Position numbers and translations under genes: made by a program. 64,000 nucleotides of DNA from contig NZ_RRYI01000002.1 of NCBI RefSeq assembly GCF_003931565.1, forward strand, positions 310,001 through 374,000, read 5' to 3'. The stretch is from Caulobacter sp. 602-1 (GTDB lineage: Bacteria > Pseudomonadota > Alphaproteobacteria > Caulobacterales > Caulobacteraceae). The stretch's first letter is position 1, and every line of letters begins with the position of its first letter. The notes under the pieces are model-generated. The model did no database searches, had not been told where the DNA came from, and worked only from the letters and a program-made list of their open reading frames with translations. Positions 8,580 to 18,031 of the stretch are shown piece by piece.

Positions 8580-9544
8580 GACAGGCGGCCGCCCTCTGGG
8601 TGGTCCGGCTTGACGATCCTTCGTGCTCGGCCGCCGATCGCGCCGCCTTCGAGGCCTGGCGCGACGACAGCCACGAGCATGAGGCCGCCTATGAGCGCGA
8701 GGCCGCCGCCTGGGCGCGGCTGGAGCGCCTTCGCGCCTTGCGTCCGGGCATGGAGCGTCCGGATCGCGACCTGCTGGCCGAGCGCCGCCCGAGCGTAGCG
8801 CGGACGCCGTGGGCGCGCGGCATGGCCGCCGCGGCCGCCATCGCCCTGGTCGTGGCCGGCACGATGACGTTCGACGGCGGCGCGGCCTACGCCACCGCCA
8901 TCGGCGAGCGTCGGGTCGTGGTGCTCAGCGACAACAGCCGCATCGAGCTCAATACCGACAGCAAGGTCGTCGTCCGCTATCGCAAGGGCGTGCGCGAGGT
9001 GAAGCTGATCCGGGGCGAGGCGGTGTTCGAGGCCGCCAGGGACGCCCGCCCGTTCGTGATCAAGGCCGCCCACGCGGTCATGGAGGCCGATGGCTCCACC
9101 GAGATGGCCGTGCGCCTGCGCTCCGACGGCGCGGCCGTGACGGTCAAGCGCGGGGCGGTCGACCTGGACCCCGCCCCGACCGAGCGCAAGGATGATCTGC
9201 GTCTGACGGCCGGCGTCACCGCCATCTACAGCTCGGCCGGCAGCCGTTCGCGCGCCGTGTCGGACAGCGAGATCGACCGGGCCCTGGCCTGGCGACAGGG
9301 CGCGATCGCCCTTAACGGTCAGTCGCTGGAGCAAGCGGTGGCCGAGTTCAACCGCTACAACAGGCAGCAGATCCGCATCGCCGATCCGTCGATCTCGGGC
9401 CTGCGCCTGGCCGGCTATTTTCAGACGACCGAACCCAACAGCTTCGTCAGCGCGGTGACCAGCGCCTTCCCGGTGCGCGCCGCCGCGGGCTCTGACGGGG
9501 CCATCCGCCTCACGCGCCGCGTGGTCTCCGAAAAGACCGGCTGA
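8543..9544 (+). CDS. FecR-family anti-sigma factor
   Basis: The 333-residue protein has the FecR layout. The N-terminal cytoplasmic sigma-binding region (~10-70, with ALWVVRLDD and AFEAWRDDSHEHEAAYE) is followed by one membrane helix (~93-112), a periplasmic FecR domain (~115-215, IGERRVVVLSDNSRIELNTDS) and a C-terminal STN-like domain (LNGQSLEQAVAEFNRYN to ~325). It would hold the sigma factor inactive and relay a signal from the TonB receptor. The ATG has GAAGGA upstream, inside the end of the sigma gene, and the two genes are clearly co-transcribed. The receptor gene begins 119 bp later. Confidence 0.93.
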   Translation: MERETGSRREAVRQAAALWVVRLDDPSCSAADRAAFEAWRDDSHEHEAAYEREAAAWARLERLRALRPGMERPDRDLLAERRPSVARTPWARGMAAAAAIALVVAGTMTFDGGAAYATAIGERRVVVLSDNSRIELNTDSKVVVRYRKGVREVKLIRGEAVFEAARDARPFVIKAAHAVMEADGSTEMAVRLRSDGAAVTVKRGAVDLDPAPTERKDDLRLTAGVTAIYSSAGSRSRAVSDSEIDRALAWRQGAIALNGQSLEQAVAEFNRYNRQQIRIADPSISGLRLAGYFQTTEPNSFVSAVTSAFPVRAAAGSDGAIRLTRRVVSEKTG

Positions 9545-9663
9545 GAAAAAGTGGGCTGAAAAAGTTTCCGGCCGAGTGGCGGAAATGGAGAGCCCTCGCG
9601 TCGGTAGGGCTGAAGGCGTCTTCCCATGGGGATGGATGACGCCCCGAGGGGTTACCAAAGAAA

Positions 9664-12600
9664 ATGTCGATCGACACACGCCGCCGCACGGTCCGCGGCT
9701 TCCTGATGGCGTCCGCCGCCGTGCTCGTCCTGGCCGGTCCGGCCCTCGCGCAAGAGGCCCGGCACAGCTTCAACATTCCAGCCGGCGACGCGGTCAACGC
9801 GCTGCAGACCTTCGCCAAGCAATCGGGCAAGCAGGTGCTGTTCCCGTTCGAGGCCGCCTCGGGCAAGACCACGCCGGCGGTGACCGGCGACGTCGCCGAC
9901 GCCGACGCCCTGGCGCGCCTGACCAAGGCCGCGGGCCTGGTCGTGGCCTCCGACGACGGCAAGACGATCACGCTGCGCCAGGCGCCGGCCGTCTCCCCCC
10001 AGTCATCGAGCGCGGGGGCCGGCGCGACGAGTGAAGAGGCCCAGACGGTCGAAGCCATCGTGGTGGTCGGTTCGCAGATCGAAGGCGCCCGCACCACCGA
10101 AGCCCTGCCGGTGACCGTGGTCAGCGAGAACGATATCATCGCGACGGGCGCGGTCTCGGGCGACGAACTGTTCCGCGCCATCCCGCAGGCCGGCGACGTC
10201 CAGTTCCAGGAAGCCCGCACCACGGGCAATCTGAACGACGCGCGTGGCGACGTGGCCTCGCTGAACCTGCGCAGCCTCGGCACCGGCAACACCCTGGCCC
10301 TGCTGAACGGCCGCCGCGCCGTGCTGGCGCCGGGCACGCAGACCGAGAACCTGGTGCCGGTCCAGACCGTCAACACCAACTCGTTCCCGGTCGCGGGCGT
10401 CAAGCGGGTTGAAGTGCTGCGCGATGGCGCCGCCGCCATCTATGGCACCGACGCGGTGGCCGGCGTGGTCAATACCGTGCTCGACACCAAGTTCCGCGGC
10501 CTGAAGATGGAAGCCCAGTACGGCGGTTCCGAAGGCACCAGCTACCGCGAAGGTTCGTTCAATGTGAAAGCCGGCACGCGCCTGGAAGACGGCACGCGCC
10601 TGACCTTCTTCGGCAACTACACCGGCCGCAGCCGCCTGAACGCCTCCGAGCGCGACTATGCCGCCAGCGAGGATCACCGCCCGCAGGTCGCCGACACCCC
10701 GTGGGTGGACAACACCACCTTCGACAGCCGCTCGACCTCGAGCCCGTGGGGCTCGTTCACCCTGATCCCGTCGACCACGACGGTGCGCCAGGGGACGACG
10801 GCCTTGACGACCTCGGGCGTCTTCCACATCGAGCCCGTCAGCAACACGGCGGCCGGCTGCTCCAGCACCGTGCTGACCGGCGGCCTCTGCATCAAGTCGG
10901 GCACCATCACGGGCGCCAACGACCGCGTGCTGCGCTATGACGAGAATCCCGACCGCACCTTGAAGGGCGGCCTCGAGCGGACCAACCTGTTCTCGACCGT
11001 CGAGCACGACTTCGGCGACATCACTGCCTATGGCGAGGCGGGCTACTATCACGCCCTGTTCACCGGCAGCCGCGAGCAGTCCGCGCCGCTGAGCACCGCG
11101 CCCATCACCATCGCGGCCAACGCCTACTGGAACCCCTTCGGTCCCGTGGGCAGCGTCAACCGCCTGGCCAACCTGACCGGCGTGCCGACCGGCGGCGCGG
11201 CGATGAACATCCTCACCTATCGCGTGGTCGACACCGGCCCGCGCACCTACACGGTGACCGACGACAGCTACCGCCTGCTGGGCGGCCTGAAGGGCTCGTG
11301 GAACGGCTGGAAGTGGGATTCGGCGGCGCTGTATTCCAAGGCCCGGACCAAGGACATGACGCACAATGCGATCAGCAACACCCTGTTCCAGCAGGCGCTG
11401 AACCGCACCGACGCGTCGGCCTACAACCCGTTCAACGGCGGCAATCTCGACAACTATTCGCTGGGCGACACCTCGCCCAACAGCCGCGACACGATCAACG
11501 CGTTCTTGATCAACGTCTACCGGATCAGCGAGACCTCGCTGGCCCTGGCCGACTTCAAGGTCTCCAAGAAGGACCTGTTCCGACTGCCCGGCGGCGACGT
11601 CGGCTTCGCGGCCGGGGTCGAGTGGCGTCGCGAGACCTATGACGACAACCGCGACGACCGTCTGGACGGCAAGATCAAGTACACCAACAGCGTCACCGGC
11701 ATGACCTACAACACCGACGTCCTGGGCGCCTCGGGCGCGCCGGACGTGCATGGCAGCCGTTCGGTCACCTCGGCTTTCTTCGAACTGGCGGTGCCGGTCA
11801 TCTCGCCGGAGATGAACATCCCGTTCGTCGAGGAGATCAGCCTGCAGATCGCCGCGCGCGGCGAGGACTACTCGGACTTCGGCAGCGTCTATAAGCCCAA
11901 GGGCGCGATCTACTGGAAGGTCGGCTACGGCCTGGCCTTCCGCGGGTCGGTTTCGCAGAGCTTCCGCGCGCCGAACCTGCCGCAGTTCTACAGCGACGGG
12001 GCGACGGTCTCGAACAACCGCATCGACTACGCCGCCTGCCGCCTCAACGGCACGACCTGCGCGACCGCCAGCACGATCGAGTCGCGCAGCGGCAACAAGA
12101 ACCTGAAGCCGGAAGAGGCCGACAACGCCACGGTCGGCTTCGTCTATCAGCCGACCTTCATTCCGGCCCAATACGGCAAGCTGACCCTGACGACCGACTT
12201 CTGGTCGATCCGCGAGAAAGGCGTCATCGGCGTCGTGGGCGGCTATAACGCCATCGCCTACGACTACTATCTGCGCCTGCACGGCTCGTCGAACCCGAAC
12301 GTCGTCCGCGACGCCCCGGTCGGCTCGGCCACGGTCGGCAATATCGCCTATATCAACGACACCTATCAGAACCTGCAGCCGCGCATGGTCCAGGGCGCCG
12401 ACTTCAGCGTCGATTACGACCTGGACGACACCCCCTGGGGCGACTTCGGCCTGTCGGTCAATGTCGCCAAGCTGCTGAAGTACGACCAGTCGCCCAGCCC
12501 GCTGGAGTCGCTGTTGCAGTCCGCCGTCGCCTCTGGCGAACTGCCGGGCCTGACGATCTCGTCGGCCGGCAATCAGATCAAGATGGACGGCTACCCCGAG

Positions 12601-12921
12601 TTCCGCGGCACCGCCAGCTTCACCTGGCGTAACAACGGCTGGGGCGCGGGCGCGTTCGTGCAATACGTCGGCGAAGCGTACGACACCGGCCCGGCCCAGG
12701 TGAACGGCCAGTACTTCCCGATCAAGGACTGGACCACGGTCAGCCTGTACGGGCAGTACGCCTTCAAGGACGGCATGTTCGGCGGTTCGACGATCCGTAT
12801 CGGCGCGCGCAACGTGTTCGACAAGGACCCGCCGCTGTCGGCGTCCAACTTCGGTTACTCGGGCGCCCTGCACAACGCCACGGGCCGCTACTGGTACATG
12901 AACCTGTCCAAGAAGTTCTAG
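9664..12921 (+). CDS. TonB-dependent transducer/receptor with N-terminal STN signalling domain
   Basis: This 1085-residue outer-membrane receptor starts with a signal peptide (~1-30, cleavage near ALAQ). An STN domain follows (~35-103; FNIPAGDAVNALQTFAKQSGKQVLF), which in FecA-type transducers contacts FecR. After a linker and a TonB-box-like VEAIVVVGS come the plug (~125-260) and a 22-strand-type barrel, ending in an aromatic (LSKKF). Domain content plus the adjacent FecI/FecR pair support a signalling receptor that induces its own synthesis. Barrel size and style are closer to carbohydrate or peptide-type Caulobacter receptors than to siderophore receptors, so the ligand is open. The nearest downstream genes (ggt and an M14 peptidase) would be consistent with a peptide or amino-acid ligand, but that is only context. 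Confidence 0.93.
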   Translation: MSIDTRRRTVRGFLMASAAVLVLAGPALAQEARHSFNIPAGDAVNALQTFAKQSGKQVLFPFEAASGKTTPAVTGDVADADALARLTKAAGLVVASDDGKTITLRQAPAVSPQSSSAGAGATSEEAQTVEAIVVVGSQIEGARTTEALPVTVVSENDIIATGAVSGDELFRAIPQAGDVQFQEARTTGNLNDARGDVASLNLRSLGTGNTLALLNGRRAVLAPGTQTENLVPVQTVNTNSFPVAGVKRVEVLRDGAAAIYGTDAVAGVVNTVLDTKFRGLKMEAQYGGSEGTSYREGSFNVKAGTRLEDGTRLTFFGNYTGRSRLNASERDYAASEDHRPQVADTPWVDNTTFDSRSTSSPWGSFTLIPSTTTVRQGTTALTTSGVFHIEPVSNTAAGCSSTVLTGGLCIKSGTITGANDRVLRYDENPDRTLKGGLERTNLFSTVEHDFGDITAYGEAGYYHALFTGSREQSAPLSTAPITIAANAYWNPFGPVGSVNRLANLTGVPTGGAAMNILTYRVVDTGPRTYTVTDDSYRLLGGLKGSWNGWKWDSAALYSKARTKDMTHNAISNTLFQQALNRTDASAYNPFNGGNLDNYSLGDTSPNSRDTINAFLINVYRISETSLALADFKVSKKDLFRLPGGDVGFAAGVEWRRETYDDNRDDRLDGKIKYTNSVTGMTYNTDVLGASGAPDVHGSRSVTSAFFELAVPVISPEMNIPFVEEISLQIAARGEDYSDFGSVYKPKGAIYWKVGYGLAFRGSVSQSFRAPNLPQFYSDGATVSNNRIDYAACRLNGTTCATASTIESRSGNKNLKPEEADNATVGFVYQPTFIPAQYGKLTLTTDFWSIREKGVIGVVGGYNAIAYDYYLRLHGSSNPNVVRDAPVGSATVGNIAYINDTYQNLQPRMVQGADFSVDYDLDDTPWGDFGLSVNVAKLLKYDQSPSPLESLLQSAVASGELPGLTISSAGNQIKMDGYPEFRGTASFTWRNNGWGAGAFVQYVGEAYDTGPAQVNGQYFPIKDWTTVSLYGQYAFKDGMFGGSTIRIGARNVFDKDPPLSASNFGYSGALHNATGRYWYMNLSKKF

Positions 12922-12931
12922 GACATCCCGG

Positions 12932-12966
12932 ACGGGGCGGCCTTGCTGGGCCGCCCCGTTCCTCTT
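12932..12966 (+). terminator. intrinsic terminator after the FecA-like receptor
   Basis: A perfect 11-bp GC-rich stem (12932-12942 with 12949-12959), a 6-nt loop and the tail TCCTCTT begin 10 bp after the stop codon. Confidence 0.8.
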
Positions 12967-12994
12967 CGCGCGTATCGTCTTGCGAGGCTCGACC

Positions 12995-14731
12995 TTGAAA
13001 CCCTTCCGCCTGTTCGCGACGGCCGCCTCGGCCCTGGCGCTCGCCTTCTCGCCGATCGCCTCGAGCGGCGCCCTGGCCCAGAAGAAGCAGCTGCTGGAAT
13101 ATCCCAGCATCCACTCGCCGGTCGTGGGCGAGAAGGGGATGGTGGTCAGCCAGAACGCCATCGCCACCAAGGTCGGCGTCGACATCCTGCGCCAGGGCGG
13201 CAACGCCGTGGACGCCGCGGTCGCCACCGCTTTCGCCCTGGCCGTGACCCTGCCGCGCGCCGGCAATATCGGCGGTGACGGCTTCATGATGGTCTACATG
13301 GCCAAGACCCAGGAAACGGTCTTCATCGACTATCGGGGCATCGCCCCCAGGGCCGCCAAGCTCGAGACCTTCGTCGACGAGAACGGCAAGGAGATGGACG
13401 ACGTCGCCTCCCGCGGCTACCGCGCCCCAACCGTGCCAGGGACGGTGGCGGGCCTCTACCTGGCCCACCAGAAGTACGGCAGGCTGCCGTGGAAGCAGGT
13501 CGTCGAGCCGGCCTTCAAGCTGGCCAGCGACGGCGTGGCCCTGTCGCCCGACGAGGCCTTCGTGTTCAGCTGGGGCAAGCAGCGCCTGTCCGAGAGCGCG
13601 GCCGGCAAGGCGGCGTTCTACAAGCCCGGCGGCGAGCTCTATCGCGCCGGCGAGATCCTGAGGCAGCCGGACCTGGCCTGGTCGCTGCGCCAGATCGCCG
13701 ACAAGGGCGCCGACGCATTCTATCGAGGCGAGATCGCCCAGCGCTTCGCCGCCGACATGAAGACCCACGGCGGCCTGATCACCGCCGAGGACCTGGCGTC
13801 CTACAAGGCCGTGATCCGCCAGCCGTTGGAGGGCAGCTATCGCGGCCTCGCGGTCAAGACCTCGCCGCCCGCCAGCGCCGGCGGCGCGACCCTGCTCGAG
13901 ATGCTGAACATCCTCGAACAGTTCGACCTGAAAGCCTCGGGGCCCGGCTCGGCCAAGTCGCTGCACCTGATGGCCGAGGCCATGAAGCTCGGCTACGCCG
14001 ACCGTTCGCGGTTCCTGGGCGACACCGACTTCGTCAAGGTCCCGCTGGCCGGCTTCACGTCCAAGGCCTACGGCGTCGAGCGCGCTAAGCTGATCGATCC
14101 GGAAAGGGCCAAGAGCGCCAAGGAGCTGGGCGTCGGCGATCCGTGGGCGTTCGAGAGCCACAACACCACGCACTTCTCGGTGGCAGACGCGGACGGCAAC
14201 GCCGTCTCCAACACCTTCACCCTGGGCGCGGACTTCGGCTCGGGCGTGATGGTCGCCGGGGCGGGTTTCGTGCTGAACAACCAGATGAACAACTACGCCC
14301 ACGCCGCGGCGTGGCGGGCCCAGAAGAGCGGCCGTCCCCTGCCGCCGAACGCCCTGCAGCCGGGCAAGCGGGTGCTGTCGACCATGATGCCGACCATGAT
14401 CTTCAAGGACGGCAAGCCATGGCTGATCACCGGCACGCCGGGCGGCAGCACGATCATCGACACGGTGCTGCAGGTCATCGTCAATGTCGTCGACTTCAAG
14501 CTGAACGTGGCCGAGGCCACCCACCAGCCGCGCATTTTCCAGGACGCCAGCGACAATCTGCGCGTCGAGCCCAACTTCAATCCCGACACGGTGGCCGCCC
14601 TCAAGGCGATGGGCCACCCCCTGTCCTCGGACGAGACCATGGGTTCCGCCCAGTCGATCATGATCGAAAAAGGTCTCTTCCTGGGCGGCGCGGACCCGCG
14701 TCGTCCCGGAGCCGAGGCGATCGCGCCCTAG
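12995..14731 (+). CDS. ggt: gamma-glutamyltransferase
   Basis: The 578-residue periplasmic proenzyme cleaves gamma-glutamyl bonds, for example in glutathione, and transfers or hydrolyses the glutamyl group. A signal peptide (~1-28, ASSGALA) leads into a large subunit with KVGVDILRQGGNAVDAAVATAFAL. The autoprocessing site is NTTHFSVAD, where the first threonine is residue 391 and becomes the N-terminal nucleophile of the small subunit. Further small-subunit motifs are LNNQMNNY and GTPGGSTIIDTVLQVI. I chose the TTG at 12995, which has GAGG 7 bp upstream and opens directly on a signal peptide; a TTG five codons earlier has no good ribosome site. It follows the receptor after a terminator. Confidence 0.93.
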   Translation: MKPFRLFATAASALALAFSPIASSGALAQKKQLLEYPSIHSPVVGEKGMVVSQNAIATKVGVDILRQGGNAVDAAVATAFALAVTLPRAGNIGGDGFMMVYMAKTQETVFIDYRGIAPRAAKLETFVDENGKEMDDVASRGYRAPTVPGTVAGLYLAHQKYGRLPWKQVVEPAFKLASDGVALSPDEAFVFSWGKQRLSESAAGKAAFYKPGGELYRAGEILRQPDLAWSLRQIADKGADAFYRGEIAQRFAADMKTHGGLITAEDLASYKAVIRQPLEGSYRGLAVKTSPPASAGGATLLEMLNILEQFDLKASGPGSAKSLHLMAEAMKLGYADRSRFLGDTDFVKVPLAGFTSKAYGVERAKLIDPERAKSAKELGVGDPWAFESHNTTHFSVADADGNAVSNTFTLGADFGSGVMVAGAGFVLNNQMNNYAHAAAWRAQKSGRPLPPNALQPGKRVLSTMMPTMIFKDGKPWLITGTPGGSTIIDTVLQVIVNVVDFKLNVAEATHQPRIFQDASDNLRVEPNFNPDTVAALKAMGHPLSSDETMGSAQSIMIEKGLFLGGADPRRPGAEAIAP

Positions 14732-14775
14732 AGGTCATCCTCCCCCCACCTGAGAGATCTCTTGGGATGCGATCC

Positions 14776-14820
14776 ATCGGCGCCGGGACTGCCCTCCCGG
14801 CGCCGATTTCATTTCGGCTT
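14776..14820 (+). terminator. strong hairpin terminator after ggt
   Basis: A perfect 13-bp stem (14776-14788 with 14795-14807) with a 6-nt loop is followed by TTCATTTCGGCTTTT. Its stem sequence is nearly the same as that of the hairpin at 14988-15017. Confidence 0.75.
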
Positions 14821-14823
14821 TTG

Positions 14824-15025
14824 CGTTGAATCAACGTCGCCGCCCCAGACGTGGCGCACGCTGCGTTTCGAGGTCGGCGAGGGGCTGCGGTCCGGCGTCT
14901 CGTCCGCTCTCGACGTCCGACGCGGTCGCCAGTTGGCGTCGGACGGTTGGTGCTCTCGGGGCGGCTCCCCCAGTGGTCCCGAGTGAGATCGGCGCCGGAT
15001 TCCCCTCCGGCGCCGATTTTGTCTC
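14824..15025 (+). ncRNA. candidate small structured RNA between ggt and the M14 peptidase
   Basis: This gap holds no credible gene but has an ordered series of inverted repeats. They are CGTTGA-A-TCAACG at 14824-14836, a perfect 9-bp hairpin (14915-14923 with 14936-14944), a 6-bp hairpin (14955-14960 with 14978-14983), and a 12-bp terminator hairpin (14988-14999 with 15006-15017) followed by TTTGTCTCTT. A terminator here is not needed by ggt, which already has one at 14776. The opposing peptidase gene does not need one in this orientation either. A separate short transcript on the plus strand would explain it. No known RNA family was recognised and the promoter was not identified. Confidence 0.3.
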
Positions 15026-15028
15026 TTC
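14988..15028 (+). terminator. second, near-duplicate terminator hairpin before the M14 peptidase 3' end
   Basis: A perfect 12-bp stem, a 6-nt loop, then TTTGTCTCTT. The stem shares ATCGGCGCCGG with the terminator at 14776. Confidence 0.7.
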
Positions 15029-15057
15029 GTTCCCGCGCTGAACGCGAGAAGCCCGAT

Positions 15058-17811
15058 CTACTTGCCGCTGACCGCCGGCCCGTACAGCAGGCTGTTGAAC
15101 AGGAACTTGAACGTTCCGTACGACTGCGCCCGCTGGGTGATTTCCGGCCCGAAGGCGAAAACCTTGCCCTTGCCGACGTCGATGTCGAGCATGGCGGTCG
15201 AGCCCTTCAGCTTTTCCTGGCCGACAGCCCAGCCGCTACGCAGCGGCTTGTCGGTGTCGAACCAGGCCACGCGCGACACGCCCTTGACGTCGGCCTTCAC
15301 GGTGAAGGCCGGGCTGCGGTCGAAGAACACGTCGACCTCGCCGCCAGCGCCATAGGCCAGGGGCTGCTTGGGATCGACCTTGGCGCGCAGCACCGACCCG
15401 GGGATGTAGAGCTCGCGGTTGGTGAAGGCCTTCAACTGGCCGTTCTCCATCTTGGCGGTGGCGACGTCGACCGGCGCGCCCAGGGCCGTGGCCAGGCGCG
15501 TCGAGGCGCCGATGGCGACCACCGAGCCGCCACCCTTCACGAAGGCGGCGATCTGCGGCAGCGTCTTGTCGTCGCTGACGCGACCCAGCCACGGACGGTA
15601 CTCGGCGGGAATGTCCTCGGGCTTGGGCTGCGGACCGCTACGGCCGGCCTTGAACGGGCCATCGGCGGGAGCGGGGACGACGCCGTCCGGGAAGACCAGC
15701 ACGTCATAGTCCTTGGCGATGTCGCCGGCGTCCAGGCGCTGCGGGTAGACCACCTGGAAAGGCGCCTCGAACTTCTCGAACATCCAGCGGTTCCAGCCCG
15801 AGGGCATCGAGCCGCCATAGACGTCCACGAGGCCGACGCGGATCGGCTTCAGGGCGATGGTGGCGCCCGACGGCTTGCCGCCGACGGCGTAGGCGTCGAT
15901 GCCCAGGTCCTTGACGCCCTTGTCGATCACCGCCTTGGCGGCGGGCGAGGCGGGGACCCAGATGGCGCCGGGGCCGAAGGCGGTCTTGCCGGCCTTGGCG
16001 CCGTCCTTGACCCAATAGACCTTGGCGCCGGCCTTCAGCAGGCGGTTGGTCAGGGTGAAGCTGGCGTTGGTTTCGTGGCTGACCAGCCAGCCCGCGCTCC
16101 CCGCGCCCTTCACCGCGCCCGGCGTCACCGCGATCAGGTCGGGCACGCGGGTCGTCGGGGCCTCGAAGCCGTCCAGGATGCGGTCGAACTTGATCCCCAT
16201 CTGGTAGGCCAGGGTGTAGCCGGTGACGTCGTACGGGGCCTTGGGCGGGCCGCCCGGATATTCCAGGTCGTGCGGGTGATCCTGGGGCTCGAACATGTCC
16301 ATGATGTGCGGGCGATAGGCCTGGGCCGCGCGCACGACGTAGGAGCCGGCCGGATAGGTCCTGGCCCCGATCGTGAAGGGCTTGGTCGCCTTGTCCACGT
16401 CGACCCCGGTCTTGATCAGCGCGTTCAGGAAGGCCACGACCGTGGGCATGTCGGCCTGGTCGGACGGGATGACATAGCCACGCGGATCACGCGCCTCGGG
16501 CGTCTGCAGCACCGTCTTGTAGAGCTTGGGATCGACCGCCTGGCCGTAAGGACCCGGCTTGTCCTTGCCGGCCGCTTGCAGTTCCTCGACGCGGGTCGGG
16601 GTGATGGTCCAGCTGTCCTTACTGCCCCGCTTGATGCTGTTGTCGCCCATCTTCCAGATGTTGAAGAGCAGGCGTTCCTTGTTGCGGGCGGCGTAGTCGA
16701 TGACCGCACGGTTCATGGTCCACTGGTAGTCCAGCGAGTCCTGCAGGCGCCATTCGCGCGGCGCGATGGGGGCGGGGCGGTCGTTGCCCGGCAGTTGCAG
16801 TTCCGGCACCAGATTGACCGTCGTCGGGGTCGGGCCGCCGATGATCTCGGTCAGAAGGCCGATCGAGTTGTGGAAATAGGCGACCGACCGCTCCATGCCG
16901 TTGTGCCAGGTGGAGTAGGGCGCGGCGCTGCGGGCGCCCGAGCCCGGCTTGTCCTCGGCCACCAGGCGGCTGTGCATGGCCATGCCGACTTCCTGCAGCT
17001 CGGTCATGACCAGCGGGTCGTAGTTGAAGTTGAACGGGTCGCGGAACGGCGGCACGAAGACCACCATGCCGTTCGGGCCGGTCTGGTGCTGGTTGTAGAT
17101 GATCTGCGGATACCACTCGCGGAACAGCTGCTTGTTGACGTTGGTCGTCTCGGCCATGGCCGACATGAAGCTGTCGCGGTTGTTATCGTGGCCGACGTAC
17201 TTCTGATAGAGGCGCGGCAGCGAGCCGAACTCGCGCTTCTTCGGATCCTGGTTGCGCATGTACCAGTCCGAGACCATCTCCATCCCGTCCGGATTATCCT
17301 GGCCGAACAGGATGATGGTGTCGTCCAGCATCCGCAGGGTCTCGGGATCGGTCTGGGTCAGCATCCGGTGCAGCACCTGGATCTGGCCTTGGGAGGTGAT
17401 CGTCTCGCTGGCGTGCAGGCCGGCGTCGATCCAGACCACGGCCTTGCCTTCGGCCGCCAGCTTGCGCGCCTCGTCTTCCTTGACGCCCTCGGCCTTGGCC
17501 AGCTTGCGCGCGATCGCCTTGTAGTGGTCCAGCTTGGCCAGGTTGGCCGGCGAGGAGACGATCGCCACCCACATGGTGCGGCCTTCCTCGGTCTTGCCGA
17601 TGTCGACCAGCTTCATGCGGTCCGACTGGCTGGCCAGGGTCTTCAGATAGGCTTCATAGGCCGTGTAGTCGGCCAGGAAGTAATCGCTGCCGACCGGCTG
17701 GGCGAAGGCCTTGTCCGGTGGGGTGATGTCGGCGGCGATCGCGCCGCCCAGCCCCGTGAAAGCCAGCACCACGCCGAGGGCCGCCCCGGCCATTGCTCCG
17801 CTTCGCGTCAT
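15058..17811 (-). CDS. secreted M14-family zinc carboxypeptidase, large form
   Basis: The 917-residue metallopeptidase has a signal peptide (~1-27, GGAIAAD). Its N-terminal M14 domain shows zinc ligands H133 and E136 in GLHASET, a third ligand H242 in YNQHQTG, and a candidate catalytic Glu in LLTEIIGG. The long C-terminal half (~500-917) is beta/alpha-rich; the DYDVLVFPDGVVP segment looks like a glutamine-amidotransferase-type fold, a combination known in large bacterial M14 proteins. I chose the ATG at 17811, with a GGGGTTGGA ribosome site; a TTG ten codons upstream is the alternative. It probably trims peptides in the periplasm. Transcription converges with ggt. Confidence 0.9.
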   Translation of the reverse strand: MTRSGAMAGAALGVVLAFTGLGGAIAADITPPDKAFAQPVGSDYFLADYTAYEAYLKTLASQSDRMKLVDIGKTEEGRTMWVAIVSSPANLAKLDHYKAIARKLAKAEGVKEDEARKLAAEGKAVVWIDAGLHASETITSQGQIQVLHRMLTQTDPETLRMLDDTIILFGQDNPDGMEMVSDWYMRNQDPKKREFGSLPRLYQKYVGHDNNRDSFMSAMAETTNVNKQLFREWYPQIIYNQHQTGPNGMVVFVPPFRDPFNFNYDPLVMTELQEVGMAMHSRLVAEDKPGSGARSAAPYSTWHNGMERSVAYFHNSIGLLTEIIGGPTPTTVNLVPELQLPGNDRPAPIAPREWRLQDSLDYQWTMNRAVIDYAARNKERLLFNIWKMGDNSIKRGSKDSWTITPTRVEELQAAGKDKPGPYGQAVDPKLYKTVLQTPEARDPRGYVIPSDQADMPTVVAFLNALIKTGVDVDKATKPFTIGARTYPAGSYVVRAAQAYRPHIMDMFEPQDHPHDLEYPGGPPKAPYDVTGYTLAYQMGIKFDRILDGFEAPTTRVPDLIAVTPGAVKGAGSAGWLVSHETNASFTLTNRLLKAGAKVYWVKDGAKAGKTAFGPGAIWVPASPAAKAVIDKGVKDLGIDAYAVGGKPSGATIALKPIRVGLVDVYGGSMPSGWNRWMFEKFEAPFQVVYPQRLDAGDIAKDYDVLVFPDGVVPAPADGPFKAGRSGPQPKPEDIPAEYRPWLGRVSDDKTLPQIAAFVKGGGSVVAIGASTRLATALGAPVDVATAKMENGQLKAFTNRELYIPGSVLRAKVDPKQPLAYGAGGEVDVFFDRSPAFTVKADVKGVSRVAWFDTDKPLRSGWAVGQEKLKGSTAMLDIDVGKGKVFAFGPEITQRAQSYGTFKFLFNSLLYGPAVSGK

Positions 17812-17942
17812 TTCCAACCCCGTTGCGCTTGGCGGACGCAACGGTGCGTCGGCCCCTCTTTAGACTGACGTAAGTGGAGGGCGTTTCCGCACCCGCCGCA
17901 ACGGCGGGGCCAGCCCATTTTTTCATCCGCGCGAGGACAAGG

Positions 17943-17979
17943 CCCAAAAGGAAAGGGGCCGCCCTCGCGGACGACCCCC
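17943..17979 (-). terminator. terminator for the TBDR at 18032 (minus strand)
   Basis: Read on the minus strand, a GC-rich stem with two G-T pairs (17970-17979 with 17955-17964) is followed by TTTCCTTTT. It lies about 50 bp past the receptor stop codon. Confidence 0.75.
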
Positions 17980-18031
17980 TCCATCTCATCGGACCCTACT
18001 CACGCGGTCCGTACGCGAGATCAGGTGACGA

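Noticed and set aside
10003-13287. Very long antisense open frame opposite the STN-domain TBDR
   Set aside because: It mirrors the codon bias of the real gene (GC-rich third positions), gives Arg/Ala/Gly/His-rich low-complexity protein and has no start context. The same applies to the frames opposite the M14 peptidase and the halogenases.
14732-14812. Glycine-type or other known riboswitch downstream of ggt
   Set aside because: GAGAGATCTCT and the hairpins superficially recall riboswitch parts, but conserved core segments are missing and no gene lies downstream on that strand to be controlled.
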